Assembly (NCBI RefSeq): GCF_945859685.1
Contig: NC_079148.1
Coordinates: 52,276,421-52,340,420 of the forward strand
From: Eupeodes corollae
Taxonomy: Eukaryota > Arthropoda > Insecta > Diptera > Syrphidae
Length of the DNA: 64,000 nucleotides
Reading direction: 5' to 3'
Shown here: positions 33,013 to 43,658 of the stretch, one piece after another
Layout: every line of letters begins with the position of its first letter
Position numbering within the stretch: the first letter of the stretch is position 1
Position numbers and translations under genes: made by a program
The notes under the pieces: generated by a model
Database searches by the model: none
Told to the model about the DNA's origin: nothing
What the model saw: only the letters and a program-made list of their open reading frames with translations

Positions 33013-35013
33013 AGACAGAGTGTCAACTTCTCGTGAATTTGATACTTTATCTAATTCCATCCAAAGAATTGTTTCGTCCTATCCTCGCACTGAAATCATT
33101 GTTACGGGCGATTTCAATGTACACAATTCTTCATGGCTTCAACATTCAGGCCAGACAACACCCGATGGAGTGTGTGCAGAAATCTTCACTGAGTTGAACC
33201 ACCTAACTCAGCTAGTCAACGAGCCCACACGAATATCGGACGTTGAAGGTCGAGCAGAAAACACTCTTGATTTGTTTCTTACCTCTGACCCTGATAAGTA
33301 CACTGTTAGTGTTCTATCTCCTCAAGGCACACCTGACCATTGTGTTATATCAGCAAATTTCTTGTGTCAAAACTGTTCAGTTAAAGAAAGAGCTCCTAAG
33401 AGAACCGTTTGGCAATACGAGAAAGCCAACTGGGACGGTCTCAATAATTACTTCAGGACCTTTAACTGGTCATTATGTTTCCTCGAAAGTGACGTTGACG
33501 CCAGCTCTGATATGATCACAAGTTTAATTCTCCTGGGAATGAGAACTTTTATGCCGAACTGGGTTAAAAGTATCAGACCCAATTAAAACGCATGGCATGA
33601 GGAAAGCCGGAAAAAGTTCAAAAGTTCTTCATCGGTTCCTACGCTCGTTGTCAATGACACTCCTTTTGTTAGCTCTTTAGACAAAGCTAATCTCTTTGCT
33701 AGGTAGTTCGCCGCCAATTTTTCGCTGCCAATGAGTATCATGACTCCGCCTGTACTTGAGCGAGTAAGTGATTCTATGTGACCAATCTTTTTTCGCACAC
33801 GTACTGTGGCAAGAGTCCTAAGAGATCTAATAACACATAAATCCGCTGGTCCGGATGGCATCCCCGCTATTGTTCTGAACAGGTGTCCTTCAACGCTGGT
33901 AAAACCACTGCGTAAGCTCTTTCATCTGTCCTACTCCTCAGGTCTCGTTCCGAGCGGATGGAAAACCGTATTTGTCCAGCCTATTTCCAAAAGAGGCGAT
34001 TGTTCCTCATCCTCTAACTACCGACCGATTGGATGGATACAAGTCTGAAAACCATAAAATAAATGCTGGTGTGCTCTGTTTTATCTTCAACACTCTTTCT
34101 CTTTTTTATAAATGATCTCCTGTCTGCAACATCTAATCCAATACATCGTTTCGCTGACGATAGTACTCTTAGCTTTTCATATTCGTTTTCAGACAAACAC
34201 CCCTCTTCTTCGGATGTGGAACTGCAACGACAAAATGTGATAAGCTCATTAAATTCCGACCTAATAACCCCGTGGAATTTAATGCTTCGAAAACCCAATG
34301 CTGTCTTGTATCGTTAAAGCGAGATATACCCCCTTTGCCATTATCCATGGATGGCACTTTCATCAATGAGACTGAACACCTCGATATTCCCGGTATGTGT
34401 GTCACCAATTACCTCTTGTGAAAAGATCACATACGCGATGTCGCCAAAAATGCCGCATGGTGTTTGGGTTTCCTTAGGCGATGCAAGAAATATTTCACCC
34501 CTTCTGATCTGGCTGATATCTACAAGACTCAAATACGTCCAAAGCTTGGGTATAACTCCCACCTCTGGGCTGGTGCTCTTGCAACTTACATAAGCCTCTT
34601 GGATAGTATTGAACGAAGAGCATTTAAATTGATAGATGATAATATCATCATAAGTTCATTTACTTCGTCTCTTGTCTCTTGTCTGACCCTTTTTTACCCT
34701 TATTTTAACGGCTTTTGATCTAGTGAAATAGCCAGTTAGCCAGTTGCATTCCTCCCCTTAAACAGTTCAACCGTAATACACGCACTTCTAGGAATGCTCA
34801 TCAGTATACCCTCGAGCCCAACTTCGGCCGTACTGTCAAGTACATAGATTCGTGCTCTAGCCGTACTATGCGAATGTGGAATGCCTAGCCACACTCTGTC
34901 TTTCCCAGCTATTGCAATATTCAGGAATTCAAAACCAATGTGCACCGACATCTCCTTTTAAACCCTCACTCCCTCCATATGCCCTTGAGTGTGTGTTTAT
35001 TATAAAAAAACAT
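33013..35013 (+). mobile_element. LINE-A copy 4, 5'-truncated and internally deleted
   Basis: Endonuclease C-terminal half: TEIIVTGDFNVHNSSWL, EGRAENTLDLFLTSDPDK, SPQGTPDHCVISANF (the final motif reads PDH instead of SDH). A shortened linker follows, then the polymerase fingers (RDLITHKSAGPDGIPAIVLN, SNYRPI). A large deletion near 34,030 joins these to the palm (HRFADDSTLSFSYSFSD at 34,145). Thumb and C-terminal blocks run to about 34,960. It ends with tgtgtttattataaaaaaa near 35,013; most of the 3' UTR of copies 2 and 5 is deleted. The 5' end coincides with that of copy 2. Confidence 0.9.
33020..34950 (+). pseudogene. LINE-A copy 4 endonuclease-reverse transcriptase, broken
   Basis: Open blocks are 33,020-33,586 (endonuclease half, 188 codons), 33,806-34,048 (fingers), 34,063-34,317 (palm with FADD) and 34,464-34,718 (thumb, GFLRRCKKYFTPSDLADI). 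The GVPQGS motif is lost because the codons for P-Q-G are deleted (AGV then LC at about 34,070). Residues between the fingers and VLDGF are gone. The protein would have been a target-primed reverse transcriptase, and it cannot function. Confidence 0.88.
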
Positions 35014-38000
35014 CGAAACGACACGTATATAAACATAAAACTTAAAGAAATTAATAATTTAAATAAAAGTAAAAGACTGAAATAAGCACTACAAATTTAA
35101 TCAAAAACGTATTTTTCAAAATTATGAAAGTGTTAAATTCAAAGTTTGCTGAAAACTTCATATAGAGGAAAATAAAAATTCATACCTAAACCAAATAGTC
35201 CCAGTAACTTATTTATCTGAACAGATCGAGACCTTGCGTTAAATCCAGTATTTCTGATGATTTTTTGATTACTTGTTTATGATCTTGTCCAAATTATTAA
35301 TCCAAGTTTCAGAACTCGAGCGAAGAACACAAGAACGCGAAAATGCGTGTTTTATAAAACACCCATGTTTTTGACCTCTAGGTCCGAATGTAACATGTCA
35401 AAAACTTGACGAAATCGTTAAAATAGTTAGTTTTTTGTTAGGTATTGCCTGATAAGCTTTCCCATAAATTCACTCTCGGATTTTAAGCAAAATTATTTTC
35501 TTCAATTTGAGTCTCATTCTTCTGATTTTTCTTTATTAGTCCAACATCATAAACAAGCAACCAACAAATCAGAACTGCCAGACTAACCGCGTGGTCTGAG
35601 GTATATAGTTTCTGGACTATAATGAGAATTTATAGAAACTTAGAAAGTTATTAAAAGGATTAAATTGTGTCTATTGAAGTAGACTTTTTAAAAAGACCAC
35701 TCATTTTTTCGGAATATTGTAAATTTGGTCTATAAAGCCGTTACGCTGTTGTTGGGAAGGTCTAGAAGCCGCGTAACTATTAAAGAAGGACCTAAGTAAT
35801 AGCTTAAGTTTAGTGTTCAAGCATGCACCCTTCCACATATAACTCTTATAATTTGACATGATTCTTTAAGATCTTAATTCCATAATTCGAAAACTTTTAA
35901 GTTAAGAATGAAAAGTCAACTATACTGGTTTTTTTGTATAGATAATACTTTTGCTTTTCGTTTTGATTGTAAAAGACTTCGGCAGTGGTCGATAGTCCTA
36001 CGTTAATTTCAACCTAGTTACAAAAGTAGGCATTTTGTACATGTCTTTTGTATAAAATGTAGCAAAAATAAGTATTACAGAACCTATACATACACATAGA
36101 TGCCTTAGATCTAATAGGTGAGATATGTCTTTATAAAACTCATATAAAGTCGGCATGAATATAAGTAGGCGTATATATTTCCAATGAATTCATAGAACCC
36201 CAACGACATATGACATTTAGCAAAAATACCTATACGTTATAATATGAGTTTTGATATTATGAAATAAAACCATTTAAAAGCTTACGTATGAAAATTTGTT
36301 GGTTTGTTTGCTTTTCATACGACTATATATGGTAGATACCCCAAAAAACTAACAAATATCCGGACTTGGATAGCAAAGGACTGCAAAACTTTCAAAAATC
36401 CTTCAGTTCGAAATCCTTTTAAATTACCACTCAATTTAGCAATTTCCCAAAAGAACTTCTACATTATATGAGTTAAGGCAGAGGTAAAGATACTGAAACA
36501 TAGAATATGTATTTATAAATGTATACATATACATCTTTGGAACAGTATGTGAGTGTTTTTGTTTAGGCACTCGTATATACGTACATACATTATTTTCTCA
36601 CTTGGTCTGTGTGGCATATTCCAAGACCTGCAAAGACTCATCTTTTTCTTCTTCAGAGTCCGTAATGGACCTAACTAATCCGATATGTTGCAAATTTCAC
36701 GTCTGATTGCCAACCATGAATGGAATGGAATTTCATATTCCACTCCAGCTCCAACTCCAACGTCGACTTCGACTTCGAGTATAAATATAGTCAGGGCAAA
36801 GAAGGGCCGACTGGGCTGGGCTAGGCCGCTCCGTTTCCCTTTCACAATTCTTAATTGCTTCTCAGAAAATGATAAATTTCCAGCAGCACACATGTGCGAG
36901 GTATTAGCACATGAATCCATCATCCGATATTAACTTGCCTCCGCACCAAAAAGTGTGTCTCTGTGTGTGAGAGAGAGTTTGTTTGACTGCCTGATGTCTG
37001 CCCTGCCTGCAATCCTGATGGTGATGGCATAGCGGCACAGCAGCGGCAGTGTCAGAAAAGGAGAAGTGACGGCGGTGGTGGCGGCAGTGGCGGAATGATG
37101 GTGATGGAAATGGTGGAGCAAGGTTGTTGGCCAAAAGTCCGTATACGTATAGCAGCTCCAGTAGACATGCCCCACTCAGCATCAGCACAGCAAGCGATAT
37201 GAAATGAATATGGTCTTAATGCCTGCATTTCCCTTGAAGAAGTTTCAATTTTTATTATGAAATATTTGAAACTTGTGCGGTCGGGATACAGATACAGAGA
37301 TACCACCGGATTCGCATGAGTATTTTTGCTTAGGTATTCGTATTTGTCTAGGAGGATGCTATAAACGTATCTTAGCATAGAGGCGAAGACTAAGCATCAC
37401 GGGAAGGCAAGGAGGTAAGAATATCGACATTGGCTTCGAGTTCGGGTTCGGCATAGTTATATTTCGACGTCTTCGTCGATATGATGTGTGCCAAACGGAT
37501 CCCCATCAGGATAAAGATCCAAGGCGAATGGGAGTGAGAGTGGAAGAGAGATAGAAGAATCAGAGATGAAGGCCAAAAAGAAGGACACCAGAAGTTATTG
37601 GAAAAGTTTTCTTTTGAGAACGTGTTAGAAATACAAGAGCGTTGCAATATTATGTTATGATACTCATAGAGCCAACACCAGAATTACAAGAAATAGTTGT
37701 TTTTTTTTCTTATTTTTTGTTTGGTTGAGTTCAGTTGAGTTGGGTTGAATTGTTGGTTGGGTTAAGTTTGGTTGGGGTTGGGGTTGGGGTTATACCTACT
37801 TAAAGTTTTTCCTAGCACATTTCAACGGCATACTATTTGCCAAGTTGATGGATCTCATTAGCAACACATTGTTTGTTGTATATAAAGCATTGCTGATTTT
37901 ATTATTGTTAAATACTTTGACAAACTTATGGTTTATAAGTTTGTATGTGGGAGTATTTTATTGTTGGGGCATGTTCAATGTCAACATCTAATTTGAATGT

Positions 38001-38250
38001 TATGATTGTGGGAGAAATCTTGGATTTCTTATGTCTTTTAGTCCAGGTTGTGATCTTCAGTAAAACTAAAACAATAGATAGGTTAATTTGCTCTTAGAAT
38101 TGGGAACTTATTTTATAGTTAAACATATTATTAACTTTTTCAATAAGGCTATGTAGTTTTAATTTAATTTGTGAACCAAACCTTTCAGTTCATCTATAAC
38201 GTAAATGTAACCTTTTTACAATGGTAAAGTACTCGAACGAAAAAGGTCTG
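35014..38250. other. Single-copy-looking stretch without a recognised gene
   Basis: AT-rich with a GC-richer island at 36,660-37,660 containing simple repeats (aactcc/gacttcg words near 36,750-36,780; ggcggtgg words near 37,070-37,095). Open frames in that island come from low-complexity DNA. No transposon match seen. Confidence 0.55.
37720..37793 (+). repeat. GGTT-rich minisatellite with three TTGGGG units
   Basis: A run of ttggttgag / ttgggttg words ends in ttggggttggggttgggg. It is strongly strand-asymmetric and guanine-rich on the plus strand. Confidence 0.8.
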
Positions 38251-38299
38251 TTAATTATAAAAATATTCTACCGAAATTCGGAATCGGTCCAATTTACGG

Positions 38300-38456
38300 T
38301 TGTAAAGTACGACCTTACACACCTTTAGTTCAAAAAAACCGGGTTCCGTGTAGTAAACTATCAAAATCAATTAATTCGATGGTGTTCTCAAGAATTGGTC
38401 AATATCGGTCCATATTATGGCATATTTTGCATAAGGATCTTGGCTCACAAGCATAC
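38300..38456 (+). pseudogene. Tc1/mariner-type transposase N-terminal fragment M7
   Basis: The plus strand near 38,403-38,455 reads RSILWHILHKDLGSQAY, the end of the helix-turn-helix part of mariner-type transposases. The preceding 70 bp are compatible with the WCSQEL block in another frame. Repeat E copy 2 begins directly afterwards. Confidence 0.55.
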
Positions 38457-38641
38457 AATGGGTCCGATTTTTCGAATTGAAAATTTTGACAGTTCTCGAC
38501 GTTTCAAGGTCCCTAGATTTAAAATAAAAGATTTTTGGAAAGACGTCTGTGCGTTAGTGTGTACGTACGTTCTTAAGCGACGTTTTTTCCATTGTCCATA
38601 GCTCAAAAACCAGAAGAGATATATCGACTTAAAATACATTT

Positions 38642-38662
38642 TTTATTCAGATAATAGTGCAG
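38642..38662 (+). repeat. SINE copy 1 target-site duplication, left
   Basis: attcagataatagtgcag preceded by ttt; repeated at 38,958-38,978, giving a 21-bp duplication. Confidence 0.9.
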
Positions 38663-38957
38663 TACCCGTGGCATGATGGTTAGGTGCGTTGAACTGTCAT
38701 GCAAGAGGTCTTGGGATCAATCCATGTCTATGCCTCCTAAAGTCTTTTCACGGTACTGCCTCTTGCGAGGAATTGACAAAAATTTTCCAAGAGCAACTCT
38801 TGTCATGACAAAGTGCTTTCTCAAATGTGCCGTTTGGATTCGGCATATAAACTGTAGGTCCCCTCCATTCCTGACAACACTGGTATAGTTGAGAGTTGTA
38901 AGTCACTAGGCCCTAGTTCTCAACGAACTGTTGCGCCACCCAATTTACTTATTTTTA
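38663..38957 (+). mobile_element. SINE copy 1, tRNA-derived head, RTE-like tail (complete)
   Basis: The head carries polymerase-III-like promoter boxes: tggcatgatggttagg (A box-like) and ttgggatcaatcc (B box-like; copy 2 has the better form gggttcgattcc). The body contains actgcctcttgcgaggaatt and a ctttctcaaatgtgcc region. The tail reads ctaggccctagttctcaacg then aactgttgcgccaccc, followed by an acttatttttattt tail. The tail matches the 3' end of the RTE element at 62.9 kb. Perfect 21-bp flanking duplications show insertion by target-primed reverse transcription. Confidence 0.88.
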
Positions 38958-40023
38958 TTTATTCAGATAATAGTGCAGAAAAATGCAGAAAGGGCTCCCA
39001 AGAAAATTGCGTGGGTGTTTTTTTTACAATAGGAGCTTAAAAAAAGGTGAACATTTTGGTTAACCATAAATATCTCACGCTACAGACTCAAATTAAATTT
39101 AATATTATATATTGTAATGTGGTACAAAACAAGTATATTTTTGGAAAAAAAATCCAAATCACGTTTTTTATAAATCAAAAAAACTGCAAAAAAAATTGTT
39201 ATCTCGAAAACTGTACGAATACAAAATTGTTTTATCTTGAAAGCAATTTTTTGCAACGAAGAATAAAGTTTTTGACATCTGATAAAATTTTGAGAAAAAT
39301 CGAATTGACAGTTTTTTTTATAAAAAACAAAAATCTAAAAGAAACATAACTCAAAGTTAGTAAAAATTGAATATCGATTCAAATATCTTTTCAAAAACTG
39401 GAAATTTAGGCTTTTAACTTATTTTATCTTATAATAAATATTGTGGTCAACATTCTGAAAAATGTTGAGAAAAATCGAATTGACAAGTTTCTTACAAAAC
39501 ATAAAAACCTAATAAAAAATTAATAAAAGTTGGTAAAAATTGATTTTCCTAAAAAGAAATGTATACAAGTTGGTAAAAATTGATTTTCGACTCAAATATC
39601 TTTTCAAAAATTTGAAATATTGGCTTCAAAGTAATTTTGTCTCATAAGAAATATTGTTTTCAACATTTGTTAAAATTTTTAAAAAATTTTATTTACAGTT
39701 TTTTTTTTACAAAAAAATAAAACTAAAAAAAAAACAATACTAAAACTTGGTAAAAATTTACTTTCGACTCAAATAGCTTTTCAAAACTTAAAAATATTGG
39801 CTTGAAACTTAATTTACTTCACAGAAAATATTTTTTTCGATATTCAGTAATTTTTATATAAAAATCCAACAGTCCGTTTTTTCATAAAAAATAAAATCTA
39901 CAAAAAATAGTACGCAAATTTGGTAAAATTGATACTAGTACATATAGGCAAACTTTTAAGCAAGACAAATCGACAGACGGGATGGGAAGTTTTCATTGTG
40001 GGTCGCATCCCAGCCTCTTTTTT

Positions 40024-42055
40024 TGTTCTGTATTTGAGTTGAAGTCAAAAAGAACCTTGAGAGCCTCATGGGTCACTATGCAAAAATCAATTTTTTTGGA
40101 ATATTAGTTACCATATCATTAATTCCTAGCACTCCTTTGAAGAGGATACCGATTCTTGCAGTGATTATATTATAGGACTTAATCCACATATATATACAAA
40201 TTTTTAGTGTTAAAACTTTAGATATCTGTAATTTCTTGCATCTTACATACTAAACTTATTTATGTAGAAATTATCAAAGTTTTACTTCCGTTTCCCTGAC
40301 AAGTTCAAGATTTATAGCAAACATAATTTTGACTTTTTTTCGGTCACATTACATTACAGTGCATTGCATTACCATCATCGTCAAGTGCAGTGCATCAGCA
40401 TTGTAAATCACAGCGCCTTCTTAAAGACGTCTACATTCGCGCAAGTCCATCGTAAATTCTGCTTTATTTCCAACTAAATGTTTATATTTCTTTGGCTTAA
40501 TTGCTGGCAATTTAATGATCCTCATGTTGCGCTGCACGCCATCCTATTGCCTCGCCATGCCCCAGCGGCATCTCCTTACAAAAATATTTAACTGTGTGAT
40601 GTATATACAAGTTCGGATACACTGATGCATGCATATATACTCGAAGTTCAGTTCTTCAGTTCGGCAGCAGCCAGCGTGGACGTCATTCAGCCTCATTGCT
40701 ATCACTGTGCTGGATCTTAATTGTCATAATCGTGTGTGAGATGCTTCAGTGCGCGAGCTTAAAATAGATGGATTTCATATTTTGTATCTCATGACTCTGG
40801 CTAACGTACCAACTACAGTGAGATGAACTCGTTTTATAATAGGTACAAAAAAAATTACTTTGCAATAATTTAAACCAATTAAATCCTTGAAGAATGATTA
40901 ATGCCTGTTCTCGAGAAACTTAAAGGTTCGTTGGTACATTCAGGTGTTCACGTTCCGAGCTGAGAAACAGTAACAAAATAGGAAAATTTCAAAACTTTTA
41001 TGGAATTAAATAATAAGTTCACTTAAAATTTCAAAAACTGTCCCGATAAATTCAAGTATATTCCCCAATGTGAGCCTGGCAGATTTAATTCATATTGGAA
41101 CCAACATATGAGCTCTCTGACATGGAGGCCCAACATCAGTACTGCGAAACAAGGAACATTTTGCGTGCAGGCATCTTTGCGTCTTTTCTGTGTGCTCTGT
41201 AATAGTCGCGGGGCCATCAAAATGATCGGCACCACAACTGCCACCATGTTTAACCGGTGGCTGATGGAGCCGCCGCTCCGCCGCGTCGCCTCGCCGCCAC
41301 CACTAACTGCCCTCAAGATGATCCGCAAGGGGCCAATGTTGACGCATGTTTAAAATAGAAATAGGATGTGAGTTGAATCTTTTTTTTGCTGTACACAACT
41401 TTATCTTATTTTTTTTATTGCGTTTTGACAATAATTTCTTGTTGTCTTTTGCCAAAGAAAACAGTCAAAAAGCCGCTGAGGTGATCTTAGCATAAGATCA
41501 AACGATAATCATCAACATCGTGTATCGCATCAGGCAGAGACTTACCAACCTCAATTTTGTATCTTTTACTTTAATGCGGTGAGTTTGTGATTGTTAGGAA
41601 ATAACTTGGGCGGCTGATGAAGGCGATGGGACAATGTTATGAATTGCATACATACTTTTATACAGTTGCAGACCATTTTATGTTGTTTTGAATGAATTCA
41701 TTCATATAATGTTCATAATGTGAGAGGCATGAAACATCACAACAATCTTGTAAATTGTAAGACATTTTGTGTAGAATGTTTACGAGTGGGTGAACTTTGA
41801 TTCACCGATTACCCAAGTTTTTGACATAAAAGGTTTTGCTAGATCGATTCCACAACCGACAAAAAAAAGAATTTATTAGTGGTTCCAATTATTAAAGCAA
41901 GTGCAAATGTCATTGAGAACTTAGTCATTACCATTCTTAGTATTTTAAAGCTTCCTCAAAACTAGTTAGCATACGAATAATAACATGGCTTAGACCAAAT
42001 ATTTTGTGTAGGGAACGGGATGTTTCAATCAATTAATGTTGTAGTTCTGAAAAGT
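40024..42055. other. Non-coding segment duplicated in both palindrome arms (left copy)
   Basis: Moderately GC-rich patches (40,340-40,760 and 41,050-41,350) contain short open frames on both strands (for example 41,023-41,328 minus). These differ by frameshifting indels from the right copy, so protein coding is unlikely. It could be host regulatory DNA or the body of an unrecognised repeat. Confidence 0.6.
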
Positions 42056-42059
42056 TCTG

Positions 42060-42560
42060 TAGATGTTGAAATGGAATAGAATGGCGTTTGCTGTGTGGCA
42101 CGTTGCCTGTCCTACTGACACCACATGTCATCTAGTTTCATATGTTTCAATGGGCCATAAGAAATAAGTTATAATCGTTATGACCTAGCGCTCGCTGTTG
42201 ACAGCAACCGCCTCATTGATGGCGTTTTCAAAAAAGGACGGTACAATAATGCCGCCGGCCCAAAATCTACACCAAACGGTAACTTTTTGAAGATGCATTA
42301 TCACATAATGAACCTGGAACGCAATTTTGCTTGTTGACACAGCCATTCATCCAAAAATGCGTCTAGACTCTAAAGATGATATTTCGGCCAAAATTAGGGT
42401 CCTTTCCAAAGGATTAGAAGCACAGTCAGCGAACAAACAACACGTTGACTATGGTCATGAACTTTGAGCTCCTTTTTCAGTTCGATCTTGGTCGGGTGAA
42501 GGCCTAAGTCTCTATGCAAAATTCGGCAAGTTAAAGTCTGCAAAAGCCTAAGTTCTTGTG
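42060..42560 (-). pseudogene. Tc1/mariner-type transposase fragment M5 (left arm)
   Basis: The minus strand holds the sequence for HFWMNGCVNKQNC-like text (about 42,360-42,330), then VTVWCRFWAGGIIVPSFFEN-like text (42,285-42,220). A decayed stretch runs to the QQ-G-x-C-H-T-A-N region near 42,100. It mirrors M5 in the right arm, so both derive from one insertion that predates the duplication. It has many stops and the C-terminal domain is missing. Confidence 0.7.
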
Positions 42561-42589
42561 CACGGAAAGAAAAGACTGGCGCTGGTTCT

Positions 42590-43458
42590 GCCTTACGCTT
42601 TCACGTAATCGTGGCGATTAAACTTTTCAACCAGGCCAAAGCCGCAAGACTAGCCTTTCACTAGGCCTCTTACAAAGAATCCCTAAGAATCTACAAGAAG
42701 GCACTAAGGAAATCCAAGCGATCTTCTTGGCGATCTTTATGTGGCACAATAGAAGACACTTCTGAAGCCTCTAGGTTACGGAAAATTCTTTCAACTAGTC
42801 CAGCTATGCCAAGCTGCTTGAAAAATGCAGACGGCTCCTGGACAAATTCAAGTAATGAATCGCTGATCTTACTATTGGACACTCATATTCCTGGTATTTC
42901 TCTTACCGAAACTTGCAACAATTATATACGTTCAAGTTCAAATGCAACATATCCACAAGGTCTGATCACAAGGGATAAGCTATACAATGGGCTCTCAACA
43001 GCTTCAAACCATTCAAATCTGCAGGACCAGATGGAATAATACGAGCCGAATTACAAAAGACTTCTGATATAATTGCACCAATCCTTGAGGCAATTTTTAC
43101 CAGCTGTCTTTACCTGGCCCATGTTCCCTCGGCATGGAGAGAAGTTAAAGTTGTTTTTATACCTAAAGCAGGTAAATGCTCCCAAGTCAATCCTAAAGAT
43201 CCACGACCTATAAGTCTATCATCACTCCTTCTTAAGAGCTTGGAAAGATGGATTGATATCCAGTTAAGGGCACGTATCGATGCAAGACTTCTGTCTTCGT
43301 CTCAACATGCCTACTATAAAGGTTAATCGGTGGAAACAGCGTTACACACTTTAGTACGAACCGTCGAATATTCCCTCCATCATAAAGAGTTCACTATGGT
43401 TGCTTTCCTTGACATCGAACTCTTACAAAATGCCTTGGACAGACTAATATTTTGGGCT
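42590..43458 (+). pseudogene. LINE-D linker and reverse transcriptase fingers (left arm), cut by gap
   Basis: The plus strand encodes the basic linker (ESLRIYKKALRKSKRSSWRS, TSEASRLRKILSTSPAMPS, LKNADGSWTNSSNESLILLL), the fingers (KSAGPDGIIRAELQKTSD, AWREVKVVFIPKAGKCSQVN, PRPISLSSLLLKSLERWID) and SVETALHTLVRTVEYSLHHK. Next is VAFLDIE, which jumps directly to LLQNALDRLIFWA, so about 300 bp of palm including YVDD are missing relative to the right arm. The 200-N gap follows. Stops occur near 42,640 and 43,325. Linker plus RNase H in the related copy suggest the I/R1 group. Confidence 0.85.
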
Positions 43459-43658
43459 NNNNNNNNNNNNNNNNNNNNNNNNNNNNNNNNNNNNNNNNNN
43501 NNNNNNNNNNNNNNNNNNNNNNNNNNNNNNNNNNNNNNNNNNNNNNNNNNNNNNNNNNNNNNNNNNNNNNNNNNNNNNNNNNNNNNNNNNNNNNNNNNNN
43601 NNNNNNNNNNNNNNNNNNNNNNNNNNNNNNNNNNNNNNNNNNNNNNNNNNNNNNNNNN
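43459..43658. other. Assembly gap (200 N)
   Basis: Exactly 200 undetermined bases, a typical scaffold placeholder. It lies at the inner end of the left palindrome arm, so the true length and joining are unknown. Confidence 0.99.

Larger units (their letters stand above)
38457..40023 (+). repeat. Repeat E copy 2 (outer left flank of the palindrome), with a SINE insertion
   Basis: It begins near gggtccgatttttcg and has the acgtacgt-type head near 38,555-38,575. It then holds AT-rich tandem units containing ttggtaaaaattgattttcg, and ends with gatgggaagttttcattgtg and a gcctcttttttt tract near 40,023. A 40-bp internal duplication (two ttggtaaaaattgatttt words about 40 bp apart near 39,525 and 39,567) is shared with copy 3 only. 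A SINE splits it at 38,663. Non-coding. Confidence 0.8.
40024..43458 (+). repeat. Left arm of large inverted repeat (outer E excluded)
   Basis: This arm reads, reverse-complemented, as 45,780-49,470. From outside in it holds a 2-kb single-copy-looking stretch, a mariner fragment and a LINE-D fragment, in mirrored order in both arms. In the part I compared closely (41,040-41,400 against 48,050-48,410) there are roughly a dozen substitutions plus a few short indels. The inner end runs into the 200-N gap. Confidence 0.9.

Noticed and set aside
36675..37647. Open frames of 80-108 codons on both strands
   Set aside because: They coincide with simple repeats (aactcc, ggcggtgg) and overlap each other; no recognised product.
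37770..37793. TTGGGG run considered as telomeric sequence
   Set aside because: Only three units, embedded in GGTT minisatellite DNA; flies do not use this repeat as a telomere.
38663..38740. SINE head considered as a tRNA gene
   Set aside because: Only promoter-box similarity is present; there is no full cloverleaf, and the sequence is followed by the SINE body in two copies.
41023..41353. Overlapping 80-100-codon frames on both strands, also present at 48,095-48,379
   Set aside because: The paired copies in the two arms differ by frame-changing indels and show no conserved protein, so the openness follows from GC-richer composition.
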